NCBI GenBank assembly: GCA_032358255.1
Contig: JAULBX010019632.1
Location: 1 to 64,000 of the forward strand
DNA from: Heterotrichella gracilis
Lineage: Eukaryota; Sar; Xanthophyceae; Tribonematales; Xanthonemataceae
Reading direction: 5' to 3'
DNA length: 64,000 nucleotides
Below the pieces are notes generated by a model. That model made no database searches. It saw only the letters and a program-made list of their open reading frames with translations, and was not told the DNA's origin. Positions 24,601 to 34,871 of the stretch are shown piece after piece. The position numbers and the translations under genes are program-made. How positions within the stretch are numbered: the stretch's first letter is position 1; each line of letters starts with the position of its first letter.

Positions 24601-25998
24601 GCAGTGCACATATCTGTTGCTGCAGGTGTGCGAAGTAGCGTAAACATCGTATAATTTGAAAATATAATAGTGTAGTCCACACCCACATGGGCCTGCTTGG
24701 AAGCATTCCATGGACTCTCCAGGGTTTCAGTGAACGCTAAAATTGCCTGTTTGCAGGTACAAGGCTGGCGAGCAGGTGTTCCTGTGCTATGGGCAGCACA
24801 CAAACCTGGAGTTGTTAGGTGCGTGACCCAGGTGGCCATTGGGAAAACCCTCAAAACCTAAGGGTCTGAGCATTCAAACCCTATTGTGCGGAGTGCCAAA
24901 CATGATTGCATCAATCATTACATGTTACTGAACGCCATGCGCGGTGACATATGCACTGTCGATGGTCCTACCTGCCCACAGTACCTTCCACCACCATGTG
25001 CGGTGACACACCTACCACTACCATGGCATGCTTATCTGGATGCAATGCACAGTAAAGGTTTTATTTATATCTCCATGCCTTCCTAATGTGCAGAGCATTA
25101 CGGGTTCTGCCTGGACAGCAACTGCCACGACCGCGCGCTGCTGCCCGCACCCGTCCTCACGCCGCACCTGGAGCTACCAGCTGACGCACAGCTGAGGGAG
25201 CTGTTTGTGCACCACAATGGGCAGCCGTCATGGGCCCTCCTGCACCAGCTGCGCATGGGTTCCATGGCGCCCTGGGAGCGCAAGGCGTTCAAGCAGCTAC
25301 TGGCAGCAGGTGGGGACTTGGCGCAATCACAGTGTTGTATGGGAGCGATTGCAAAGCCATGGTCCGCATGCAGCATCGATGGGTCTACCTTGTTGGATCC
25401 ACACTGTGCTTATTACAGATGTTTCAAAAGTCCAAAGAATTTCTGTACACTGCCTGCCGCAGGGGAACCCGTCAGCACAGCAAGTGAGGTCAAAGCTGCA
25501 GCTCTGCTGGTGCAGCTTTGTTGAGAGTCACTGCTGCGCCTGCCCACCACGCTGCACAGCGATGAGGCGCTCCTGTCTGACCCGGCGTTGGAAGGCAACA
25601 AACAACTGGCGGTGCAGTGGCGCGCATGCTACAAGAGGTGCGGATGCTGTCTCCTCTCCACAGTCACTGTGGCCAGATTCCTATAAGTTGCCAACTTGAA
25701 AATAATGTTACATGGAGTCTGTTGAACTGACTAGTCACTAGAACGCTGTCAAGAGATTGCCAATAAATTACTGTGTGGTTGTCGAATTGGTATAATAACT
25801 CCCAATCAATTACCCAGCAAACAGTGCAATAAAAAAGCAACAGTGTTTGTCCTTCTTGGTGTCACCCGATAAGCAAGGTATTTCTGCAACCGCATAACCC
25901 TTATGAAGGGTATTCCTGCCACCGCAGGGCCCTCATGAAGGCTATCAGCATCGCAGAGGCTGCAACTGCAACAACTGGCTGATCACCACTTCTACTGA
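21645..25998 (+). CDS. SET-domain protein methyltransferase, Rubisco-LSMT/SETD3-like, with an in-frame TGA
   Basis: Ten plus-strand exons with matching phases: 21645-21774 (ATG at 21645), 22387-22502, 22738-22890, 23395-23482, 23672-23833, 24371-24470, 24757-24818, 25094-25309, 25463-25637 and, less surely, 25959-25998; about 413 codons. Recognisable parts are a split N-terminal SET segment (DQGWRGVIATCDLEPG, then GTCILKVPEELLLSE), the helical iSET insert, PFGDLHNYEQPPP in the place of the DLLNH motif, and the C-terminal SET core YKAGEQVFLCYGQHTNLELL followed by EHYGFCLD. The Rubisco-LSMT substrate-binding domain begins after that. The family methylates lysine (Rubisco, aldolase) or histidine (SETD3, actin); the substrate here is unknown. 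A TGA at 25522-25524 interrupts exon 9 in frame, yet similarity resumes after it (LLRLPTTLHSDEALLSDPAL). This means a sequence error, an unrecognised splice or a recent loss of the C-terminus; the SET core is upstream and intact. Confidence 0.88.
22173..22255 (+). repeat. Copy of the acceptor side of SET-gene exon 22387-22502
   Basis: It repeats the acceptor and the coding start GTCILKVPEELLLSE, then RDPVLAAAL, about 210 bases upstream of the true exon. It is slightly degraded and CCCTAA motifs lie between the two. Confidence 0.92.
22970..23180 (+). repeat. Donor-end copies of SET-gene exon 22738-22890
   Basis: Two clear copies (22970-23015 and 23070-23118) and a remnant near 23161 repeat the exon end around STLATWTAQEVEELQ with the splice donor. 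They recur about every 100 bases downstream and are separated by AAACCCTAA-like motifs. Confidence 0.88.
23907..24098 (+). mobile_element. 5'-truncated SINE copy in the SET gene
   Basis: This segment matches the body and 3' end of the complete SINE at 48970-49284, from TCGAATTTCCCTGAAC to the CTTA-type tail. The tRNA-derived head is missing. It is flanked by GCTGTGTACGCCCAAGTTTG (23887-23906) and a near-identical 20-mer at 24099-24118 (18 of 20 bases equal), as expected of a target-site duplication. The target was itself a copy of the end of exon 23672-23833. Confidence 0.85.
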
Positions 25999-26469
25999 CG
26001 ACCACACAGTGGCCCTGTGCCTCCTGAGGCATATTGTGACCATAGCTCAGGCCGTGTGCCTATCAATGTGCTGCTGCTTCCAGATTTCAACGTTGCTATG
26101 CGCCACAAGGTCGATCTGCGAGGTGAGCTGCTGTGTATGGTGCCAGGTATCAAGCTGCATGTTTTTTTATGTGTCAACGATCTTTCGTCATACCATGGCA
26201 TTCAGTTGTCATTTGAAGTGCTGCAATACTGATTTGTAAAGGCTATAACAATAATGTACTATCAAATTAATCGAAAAAGGCCTTTCTTATTGCTACATGC
26301 TGCCACCCAAGGCCACTCTCGCCAACGCAAATATATTTCAGCAATTCCATCCATGATTCACAAAACTGCCGGCTGTCTGTCAAAATGGTAATGGAATGTA
26401 CTATGATATGTAATGATACCCTTGGAATGGGATTTCCATCCTACCAGCTGCATGGCACCTTTTCAAACC

Positions 26470-26600
26470 TCCCCGCTACAGGACCTAGGGTCCTGTTTCA
26501 TCGGCGCACACGCAGGGTGGGCGTCGAGTAGTAGGACAGTGGAGACACCCTGTTGCGCATGCGCCCCTCTAGGGGGCACGTGGACTCGAAGAACGTCTGA
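26470..26600 (-). repeat. Copy of the last exon of the ciliary-protein gene
   Basis: It repeats the C-terminal coding end (SYYSTPTLRVRR and the in-frame TGA) and adjoining codons, downstream of the true stop at 26695-26697 in transcript sense. Confidence 0.88.
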
Positions 26601-26694
26601 TGAAAGAATCACAAAATGCCTGCTGCCAGCAAGTACCAGGTACAGCTTGTGATAACCTTCTCCACCCCCCCTGCTGCGGTGCAGGGCCCTGTTT

Positions 26695-29517
26695 TCAGCG
26701 GCGCACACGCAGGGTGGGCGTCGAGTAGTACGACAGGGGAGGCACCCTGTTGCGCATGCGCCCCTCAAGGGGCCGCGTGGACTCAAAAAAGGTCTGCGCG
26801 TTGTGCAGCCCGTTGTCCGACACGAAGGAGCTCTGGCCCGCACTGAAGAAGCTCATGAGGCCCTTCTTGCTGTCGATGGCGTGCTTGCCCACGTCCGCGT
26901 TCTGCGCAGCTGCCACTGGGTCCGGCCGGGTGCAGAGTGAGTTGGCCAATCCCTGCATGCAGGGATCATCAAACATTGTCAGCAGTGGTATTAGCCTTGT
27001 TATCGCTGTCAGTAACATGGATTGCAATGATCACCGGGCACGTCTGACTTTTGAAACTGTGCACGTCCATGTTTAATTTACGCCCAGCCGCAGCGCTGGG
27101 CCTGATTGGTGCACAGCAGGTTGGCCAACCTCTGCGCATATGCGCATGCTTTGATCCCATTGCCGCGGTCAATGTGAAATTCTGGTAGTATGCCGACAAG
27201 TAACTTTATTGGCTATCAATAGCCAATTACGCGCTGAGTAGCGGTTGTTATAGCACGCACTGACATATGACTCTGTGCAGTGCACACAACCTGTTTGAGG
27301 GCATTTCTAATAGTACCCATCGCAATGCAGGCTTCTCACCTGCGTGGTCACGATGCCGTGGCTGGGTGCAGACACCGGCGCAGCGTTGGCGGGGTGCTGG
27401 GGCTTGTGGGTGGTGCAGTTGGGCACCCGCTCCCGCGCATACTGGTCAAGGTCAAGCAGCAGCATGGCCTCCTTAGAATTGGTGCGCCCCACGCGGCCCT
27501 GTGCATGCTCCATGGCTCGGGTGTTGGCGCTGGACCGCTGGGAGGGCACAAATCCGGTGTAGCCTGGGGAGGAAATGAGGGAGGCCCTGGTTACTGAGGG
27601 TTTTGTGTTTGAAAACAGTCCAATCCCCCCGCAGCCCTGGACGTTCTGGGTGACTCTGTTACTTTATTATTTTGTATGGTATTATGCGAACCATACCTGG
27701 GATGTGGTGTGTGGTGGCTGTGGACCCCTGGTTTATGTCTTGCGTGGATGCCATCTTGGTGATCGCACGGGGGTCGGTGACATCCCCGCTCGGGCTTTGT
27801 GCCATTGATGCGGCTGCTTTGAAGTCCTGTAGGTACGATGTGGTGCCTTCCAGCCTAGGCCTGAATGCTACCCTGTCCGCCGGTGCCTGCAAGTATAACT
27901 CATTGACAGTGATGATCATTGTGACTGTTACAGTAGAATGCATATCATGTTCATTAAAATGAGACATTGCATAATTAATTCTTAATTTTCACTTTTCACT
28001 GTAATCCGCATGCGTGCACACCTGCTCCACGCCATGCGGCTTGCTCCTTGGTTTGTTGATATCCAGCTTGTGAAGCAAGGGCGAATCCCCCACAAACATG
28101 GAACTGTACTGCGTGCGGTACTGCACCAGGGAAGCCTGGCTCCGCTGCTGCCGCTGTCCCTGTCCCTGCTGCTCCATTGCACCGCTGCACACCGTGTGAC
28201 AAATGTGAGAAATAATCTATTGCATCGCGTATGCACGCGCAAAAAAAAAAGCATATGCGCAATATTGAGAAAATCTACAGCCTACATCTGACAGTGTCCT
28301 TGAACAGGCAAGGGCCGCACATGCATGCTCCCTGGGCCACTGACAGTGTGTGGCTGCATGCACCGTTGTGTTTGCATGCAATACCTACCTGCACGTTGCC
28401 GTCGACTCCCTAGCCTGGCCACTGCATTGCCCCTCAACAGTTGCGATTTGACTGGGCTCTGGGAATTCTGTCCTGTACATGGATTGCCCAAGGAAGTGCT
28501 TGCGTTCCACTATGGAAGGGTTTGTGGGCCTGCGCGCAGTAGCCTCGCCATTGCTTTGGATCCTCTCGGGTGGCTTGAAATCTCTCTTGTACCTGTGTGC
28601 GCCAGACGGCCCGGGCTGAGATGTAGGCACACATCAGATGTGTTTCCTACCACCGACCGAGGCAAGATGATAGCATGTGGATACGGTATAGGCTCTGTTG
28701 CCGTTGAACCTATGCATGGATGACAATGACTTACAACAAAACACAAAAACTCCACTTACATGCTGCCAACAGGTGCTGTCTCTTCTGCTAGCTTTTCCAC
28801 AACCTCTGGGTTCACATCCACGTTGCCTGCGTCACACAGCTTAGTTGTTCAGAAGAAAAGTTTGGGCCTACTGTCTGACACTCAGTGACAATACTGTGAC
28901 CCAGAGAATGGGTAAATATGTGATGTGCAACTGGTATATCATTGAAGGTATAGCGCTGTGTCTTCCTGCAAGAGGGTCCTGCAATTTTCGCAAGGGGTGG
29001 TGGGCACACACACCTGCGCGATGAGGGAGTTTGGCCAGTGGCATACTGGCCCAGCCTGGTATAAACCCTGTGTATCCTGCAACGCCCACGTCATTCCTGT
29101 AGCTGATGCTGCTCTGGTTGCCAGCCTGTAGCGAGAGCCAATATAGTTCATTTTGGGGAGTAGATGGAACGATAATTCACCCGCATCTCCCACATGCCGT
29201 TCGACTGAGAACTTGGTGCGCCAACTGGTTCATAGCTATAGCACAAATGGCGAAGGCCTATCGCCCAGATGAGTTTTGGGGGAGAATGCAAGTTCTTGAA
29301 CGTGCCGACAAGGCGGTGCATGCAAGAACACCCAGCGAAACGGCCAGCCCCTGTTACCTGTCGGCACCCTTTGTGGACATTGTCGTTGGAAAACGTTGAA
29401 CCTGCAGGCTGCCCGTACAGCTTCAGCACCATCTTGCCAGTTATTTTGGGGTCTGCTGTGGAGTACGTCCCGTGGTTGGTGTGATCCCTGGTGTCTGACC
29501 CAGCAACAATTTTGAAC
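26695..29517 (-). CDS. Probable ciliary microtubule-associated protein with GYTGF(I/V)P motifs
   Basis: Eight minus-strand exons with matching phases: 29358-29517, 29014-29125, 28760-28826, 28389-28592, 28022-28184, 27697-27886, 27340-27563 and 26695-26952 (stop TGA at 26695-26697), about 458 residues. The first coding exon upstream of 29517 is not resolved. The product has GVAGYTGFIPG near the N-terminus and, across the 27697/27340 exon junction, HHIPGYTGFVPSQ. Other parts are Tyr- and Pro-rich. The (P)GYTGxxP motif is known from the CIMIP2/FAM166 (DUF2475) family and related inner-doublet proteins of motile cilia, so an axonemal role is plausible in a flagellate. The family assignment rests on this motif alone. 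The gene is head-to-head with NTAN1. Confidence 0.62.
27100..27145 (-). repeat. Copy of the acceptor side of exon 26695-26952
   Basis: It repeats GLAN.LCT and its preceding acceptor, upstream of the true exon in transcript sense. Confidence 0.7.
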
Positions 29518-29802
29518 CTGGAACTTGAGATCAGCAACAGGCAAGGCTCCAGGCGTTAAGCTTCCTGCAAGTCAACTGTTCTAGAGACCCTCTTGTCAGG
29601 TTGAGCATGCAGCTCGACACCCCCGATATCGATACGAGCCTCAACCCCCTTGTCAAGGGCGGGAAAACTGCAAATGCATGCATATAAGGGGTCTTGCTGT
29701 TCTGACTGGTATGGCAACCCAGCGGGGCGTCTTGCGAGAGTAGCACTTGTTGTTGGGCTGGTTAGCAAGCGTGGCAACGCTTGACAATGCAACTACTGTA
29801 CT
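29518..29802. promoter_or_regulatory. Short divergent region between the ciliary-protein gene and NTAN1
   Basis: The NTAN1 start codon at 29803 and the first placed exon of the minus-strand gene (29517) are under 300 bases apart, so the two genes probably share a bidirectional promoter. An undetermined 5' exon of the minus-strand gene must also fit here; a minus-strand open stretch around 29575-29670 is a candidate. No core promoter motif is clear. Confidence 0.45.
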
Positions 29803-30983
29803 ATGCTCCTCATCCAGGGGAAACCCTTGAATGCCCGCACTGGCAATATCTTGGACACCGTGTTGCAGAACGAGTTCTTGTTGCAGAGCACACACGGGTT
29901 CTTGACCTCTTCTCACACAACGGTGCCTTTTCATAAGCACATCTACGTGCTGCAAGGAGAGTTTGCAACCATAAATTTGGCCCTTGAGGCCCCAAACTTG
30001 CAGATTGGATCTGAGGATGCCACCACATGCATAATTGTTGTGCTGGTTTGCAAAGAAAGACGCACAGCCTTTGTGGCTCACTTTGATAGCACGGAGCCAC
30101 GGGTCCTGGATCCAGTCTTGCGTCCTGTGCTGGAAAAATGCCAAGTTCCAGATCTATTCATAGTGGGCGCATACAGCGACAACAAGGGGGTTGGCAGGGC
30201 TGCGGCCCACCAGCTGCTGGCCTACTTCCAGAATACCGCCACCCAAATCAACCTCTGCCTGGCGTGTGTGGCAGACAATAACACCGCTGCAGACGGTACG
30301 TGTGGGTCCTGTCTGAAGGAACCCCTTGAAACCCTAATTTTACCCTCCCACCTTCTCCAAAAAGGGGTTCTGTCTGCGCTGTCTGCAATTGCCGTGGCTT
30401 CCACGACCGCATCAAACCCTCAATACCCTACCGCCGGTAGTACCCTGGATCGCCTGTGTAGACCAGGTTTCCAGCGTGCAAACCCGGATTAATCACATTA
30501 AAATCCTTGAAAGTTTACCCCAATCCTACCCCCCAGCACCAACCATCTACAGGAAGCCCGTGCAGCAGGAGCCTGATTGTGGACACCGGGATTGGCCTTG
30601 CGTTTCCAGGCAGCTTTCCTGACAGAGGCCCACTGCTACCAGCCCGAATGGCCAGGCTATGGCACCCCGTGAGGCAACCACATGGGATGACGCAAGTGTA
30701 CAACCCAGCAGATGCAAAGCTCCACTTCATGTTTGATGTTGGAGACCTGGGTGCGCACCTGCAGTACCTTCGCCAGTTGTCTAGGCTGATAGGCCTGCCA
30801 GATCAAGTAGTGCTGGATGCCACCTCAACCTCGCCGGAGCATGAAGGACCCAACTTTCTGCCTGATGTGAGGGCAGCTGTCAACTGGCTGCTGCAGCAGG
30901 CGAGGAACACCCCTTGTGCCAACTGGTTGCAATCACAATGGGAGTGGAGCGCAGCACAGGGATGTTGGACGTGTCCATCCTAG
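29803..30983 (+). CDS. NTAN1: Protein N-terminal asparagine amidohydrolase
   Basis: Two exons, 29803-30295 and 30553-30983, join in phase 1 to give 307 residues, close to the roughly 310 of animal NTAN1. The family deamidates an N-terminal Asn to Asp and so feeds proteins into the Arg/N-degron pathway. The catalytic cysteine is residue 76 in GSEDATTC, matching the GSDDATTC motif of known NTAN1. Other conserved stretches are YVLQGEFA before it, LFIVGAYSDNKGVG with HQLLAYF, FPDRGPLLPARMARLW in exon 2, and LSTSP-like DATSTSPEHEGPNF near the C-terminus. The start is chosen because MLLIQGKPL aligns with the usual N-terminus. No signal or membrane segment is present; the enzyme is expected in cytosol or nucleus. 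Confidence 0.95.
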
Positions 30984-31079
30984 GTTTTCCTTACAGTTGA
31001 CACAGAAAAAAGGTCCACAGAACCGTATCATTCACACGTGGCCTCAAACGGAAACATTGACATTCAGCGGTCAAATTGC

Positions 31080-31084
31080 TGTAA
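31080..31084 (+). terminator. Possible poly(A) signal TGTAA of NTAN1
   Basis: TGTAA, the usual polyadenylation signal of chlorophyte algae, lies about 95 bases after the NTAN1 stop codon. The assignment is positional only. Confidence 0.35.
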
Positions 31085-31745
31085 AATAATTTAGCTGGAG
31101 AGGGCAAACATACGTTCTTGTAGCACTCACAAACTTGGACTGCAACGTCAGAGTCCCTCATCAGCTAGTGCCCCAAATGCACCAAACAAACTAGAACAAC
31201 AGGGTCATGGAAGGCTGTTCTGCGGGTACAAGAATGGAACGGGTCATGGTCTAAATCGCGTGGGGATCAGTCCAATTCCCCACTGGCGGCAACGCCAGAG
31301 AAGTCAAATAAACAATGGGCTCCCCCTCTGAGAGTAGGGGGGATAACGAATCCTGAGGTCTGTTGCTCGGTGCTGCAGCAGCTCTACTTGGGTGCAGCTG
31401 GGGGGCCGCCGCCGGTGGTGGGCCTGCGGAAGGTAGCAGGTTGTCAGGCACAGAGACCCACTGTGTTCAAGATGGCTGAACTGACGCTACAAAAGTCAGG
31501 CGGGTTGGTGGAGGGACCTGCTATGGGCACTGCTGTGACGCACATGGGTTGGACATTGGCTGAGCGACGCTGCAAACATCAGGCGGGCTGGTGGAAGGAC
31601 CTGCTGGGCACACACTACTGCACAGGGTGCAAGAATGCAGTAACAAGCAAGGTTTCCAAGCCGGGCACTAGCGTGGGTACGCTGCTGACAGTGCCCGCAT
31701 GACCACGCGGCATATGCAGGCGGGTGCTGGGTGTGGGGAGGGTAC
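31085..31745. other. Convergent intergenic region with a short tandem duplication
   Basis: It lies between the NTAN1 and phosphate-carrier 3' ends. At about 31490-31620 a block with GTCAGGCGGG(T/C)TGGTGGA(G/A)GGACCTGCT is present twice, about 85 bases apart. No gene is seen. Confidence 0.5.
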
Positions 31746-33460
31746 TCACAGTCCCACGTAGACCTTGTAGGCGTCGTAGATGCCCCACTGCAGGCCCGTG
31801 AGGGTCCCCACCATGAGGATACGGATCCCCAGCCCGCGCGTGGCCAGCGCCACCCAGCCATTCTGCTGGATCAGCTCGCTAATGGTCACGCCCTTGGTGG
31901 CGTTCAGCATCGACACCAGGTTGTCGGCGGGCTGGGACACCACCGCACAGAACACACCGGCGATGTACCCGGCTGCGAAGGACACACCCAGCTGCTCCGA
32001 CTTGCTGCACTCTGACTTGGGCTTGGGCACCACGTACTTGTACAGCGCCATCACTGTGTTCTCAAAGGCACCTGCAGCAGCGACGCAGTTGCTTGGACCA
32101 CTGCTTGAAGCCCTGCTAGGGGGGTGGCAGTGCTAGAGGCACTACGTGGCGCACTGCTTGGGAGGAGCAGTGCAAGAAACAACAGCGGTGAAAGTGGTTG
32201 TCACCGCTGCTTGAATCCCTGCTAGAGGCTAGCAACTCTAGAACGCGACAGTGGTGCAGGTGCTTGAGACACTGCGTGCAGCATTGCTAAGGGCTAGCAT
32301 TGCTCGAGCAACAGTGATGCAGGTGCTTGTGCCCCCTGTTTGGAACACTATTTGGGAGGAGCAATGCAAGAAGCAACAGCGGTGCATGTGCTTGTCACGA
32401 CACTGCGTGCCGCACTGTGTGGGCCTAGCGATACAAGGGTGGGCAGCTGGGCTTACCGAACTTCATCATGGTGTAGGGGATTTGGCGAGCCCACAGAGGC
32501 GTCACGCCCTTGAAGAGCCTGTGCAAAGCCGAGCAATGGGTGGTCAGCCAAAGACATAAGGGTTCTGTGTGGGCGTGCAATTTGTTCAGTTTGAATCTCA
32601 AGCTTACCCGCCGACACCCTCCTCAGAGATCAGCTTGGGCATCCCATCGAACAGCCCCTTGGCGTAGCCAGGCACCGTTTGCACTTTGACCTGCACACAG
32701 TGTCTGCTGTCAGTACCCATGGGCTATGATCCACTGCCATTGGAAGCAACTCCCGGTGTCCAACGTAACTTACCTTCACGGCCTCAAAGGGGCAGAGCCC
32801 AATGTCGGCAAAGAACTCAGCAGAAGCAGAGCCAGCCAGGAAGATCAGGGTCTGGTACTTGGCTGCAAACTCTGGGCCAGCAGCATCTGAGTACTTCCTA
32901 AATTGGAAGGCAACGGGTCAGGAATAGGCAATGGGTTTCAACAAGGACGGCGGGCAAAGCAGCAACCTTGCCTCCAACTAAGAAAACCGAATGCATACTC
33001 ACTTCTTGAAGTACTCGTAGAGTCCAAACTTCCCCGCCCCCTGGATGGAATATCCAAAAGCGGTGGGCAGCCACCCCTTCACCAGCCCACCCAGGCCCTC
33101 CTCCTTCGCGATAATGCTGAAACCCTTGCCGATGGTTGGGTACTTGCCCTTGTTGGTCTGCATGCTGCACTTGACCACGTCCAGCGGCGTGACCAGCGTG
33201 TGTGTGATCCCACAGGACATGATGCCTCCGATCACGCACGCCTGGTAGTACTCCCCAGAGTAGAGAGCAATCTTCTTCTTCTCGGCGACGGAAGCAGCGG
33301 TGAAGCTGTTGTTTGCGGCCGAGGCAAGGAAGCTTTGGCTCAGAGCAGCGAGGGGTGCGGCTGGGGTTTCCCTCTCCACTGTGGGCTTCGCCATCCCCAG
33401 TCCTGATGGGGTGGCTGGGCTGTAGAGCCCAGCGGGCAGCATCTGAGAGAAGCGAGACAT
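31746..33460 (-). CDS. Mitochondrial phosphate carrier (SLC25A3/PHT3 type)
   Basis: Complete minus-strand gene with five exons: 33003-33460 (ATG at 33460), 32774-32897, 32608-32690, 32457-32518 and 31746-32071 (stop at 31746-31748), 350 residues. It imports inorganic phosphate with protons across the inner mitochondrial membrane for ATP synthesis. Three SLC25 repeats are present with P-x-D/E-x-x-(K/R) type signatures: TPLDVVKCSMQTNKGKYP, CPFEAVKVKVQTVPG and QPADNLVSMLNATKG. Carrier-specific stretches LAGSASAEFFADIGLCPFEA, PLWARQIPYTMMKF and GVSFAAGYIAGVFCAVVSQP match plant and animal phosphate carriers. About 65 N-terminal residues precede the first repeat and may include a targeting extension. 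The splice pattern is clean; intron 4 is filled with tandem repeats. Confidence 0.98.
32072..32456. repeat. Tandem and hairpin-rich repeats in phosphate-carrier intron 4
   Basis: The intron is made of imperfect units containing (G)TGCTTGA(G)(A/G)C.CTGC, a CTAGAG..CTAG hairpin and GGAGGAGCA(G/A)TGCAAGAA. The last block occurs at about 32160 and 32357. Confidence 0.75.
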
Positions 33461-34640
33461 CTTGTAACGCTCGACGGGTCTCAGATCCTTGACTGAACCC
33501 CGAGATGTGGCCGGCCGGCGTTGCAAGGACAGCAGAAAAGAAGTTGTAGCCTTGTGGAGCGTGACTAATAACAGGGCAAAGGGAAGCCTCCGAGCCGGGC
33601 TCGCTGGCAGTGACTGGCACAGGAAAACCCTATAGTGAAACCCTAGAGCGAACCCCTCGCCCGGCGAAACCCTTGGACTTTATCCTGGCATTTTCTGGTG
33701 TCTTTCAAAGGCACCCAGCCGTCAATTGCTTTGTGTACCCATACACCTTTTATCAAAGCATCTTGGTTCGGTACTGTATTCCAAATGCCATATGTTACAA
33801 GGAGCTTGCCACAACAGGGGTCCTTTATCAATCTCATAGGAACTTGCACAAAGCACCCCGCTGTGCGCTAGCCAGCGCACGCCCAATGCCACCACCTCCT
33901 GGAAATGTCCAATCACAATGGATTTATTTTTCTTTTTTTATTGTTTTGAATGCCACCGGGATGCTGTTTGCACAGCCTATTTGTGCTTGGAAAAATCATG
34001 AGCAATCATTGCACCCCCAGCACCCCCTTTCTTAGCACATCTGGCTAATCTGGTTGCTAGCATAGCTATCCAGTTTCGTGCACTCGCTTGCGGCTGCAGA
34101 CTGGTAACTGGTTACCATAGCCCAACTCAACATCAACCAAGTGCTCAACATGTACGTATTTTTTTCCAATTGGAGTACAGTGGTGAAGGAAAAAACCTCA
34201 TGACTCACCAGTGTACAGGATATAAAACGACCCATGCGATGTCCCGCCACATGAGCACTTTGCAACATGAGTGATTCTGTTGGCAAGTCTTTGAAGCTTG
34301 CGCACGTGTGCAACCCCCTGTCTAAACAATGAAGCCCTCCTCCCTATCACCCATGTGTCACCCATGTGCCACCCATGTGATACCCATGTGTCGCCACTGT
34401 ATATGCAGCATGCAACTCTTGTTCAACATAGGTGCCTGAGGGCGTCAACTGCAGCTGGCCACACTACTCCAAGTGGTGTGGCACCGGCGGTGCCTACAAC
34501 ATGTCTTATAATACAGGATATGCATGATGCATGATGCAGAAACGTTCTGAGAAAGCCCATTTGTAGGAACTACGCAGTCGCCAACCCTGCGCAGTGATGG
34601 TGTGCGTGCTGGGGCAACACCCTGGCCACCAACCCAGGTC
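33461..34640. other. Region between the phosphate carrier and the LamG gene 3' end
   Basis: It contains the phosphate-carrier promoter and presumably 3' sequence of the LamG gene (both genes are on the minus strand). CACCCATGTG(T/C)(C/G)(A/C)-like units repeat four times near 34340-34395. No gene is supported. Confidence 0.45.
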
Positions 34641-34850
34641 CCAAATCGCACTTGTGCGCTCACATGTCTGCTGGCGCATCCCTGTTCTGCACATGCAGAG
34701 GGTTGCAGGAAGCAGGGAAGCAGGTTGCTATGAGCGCACAGGAGTGCTCTGCTCTCCAGAAACCTGGGCGCCAGATCACGCGTCTCCCTGGGATCAATTC
34801 CCAGCCCTGCGCAAGGGCCTCAGCGGGACATCCGCCCGCACCACCCCACG
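34640..34850 (-). repeat. Degraded copy of the LamG-gene last exon
   Basis: It repeats the exon at 34872-35014, including the region coding QNRDVPADI, about 210 bases downstream in transcript sense. Confidence 0.82.
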
Positions 34851-34871
34851 CTCCCCGTTAAATTGTTGTAC

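Noticed and set aside
28593-28615. Exon start of the ciliary gene at 28615 after CTCAG
   Set aside because: It gives phase 0, while the upstream exon ends in phase 2 at a strong GTAAGT donor. The acceptor giving a start at 28592 restores agreement.
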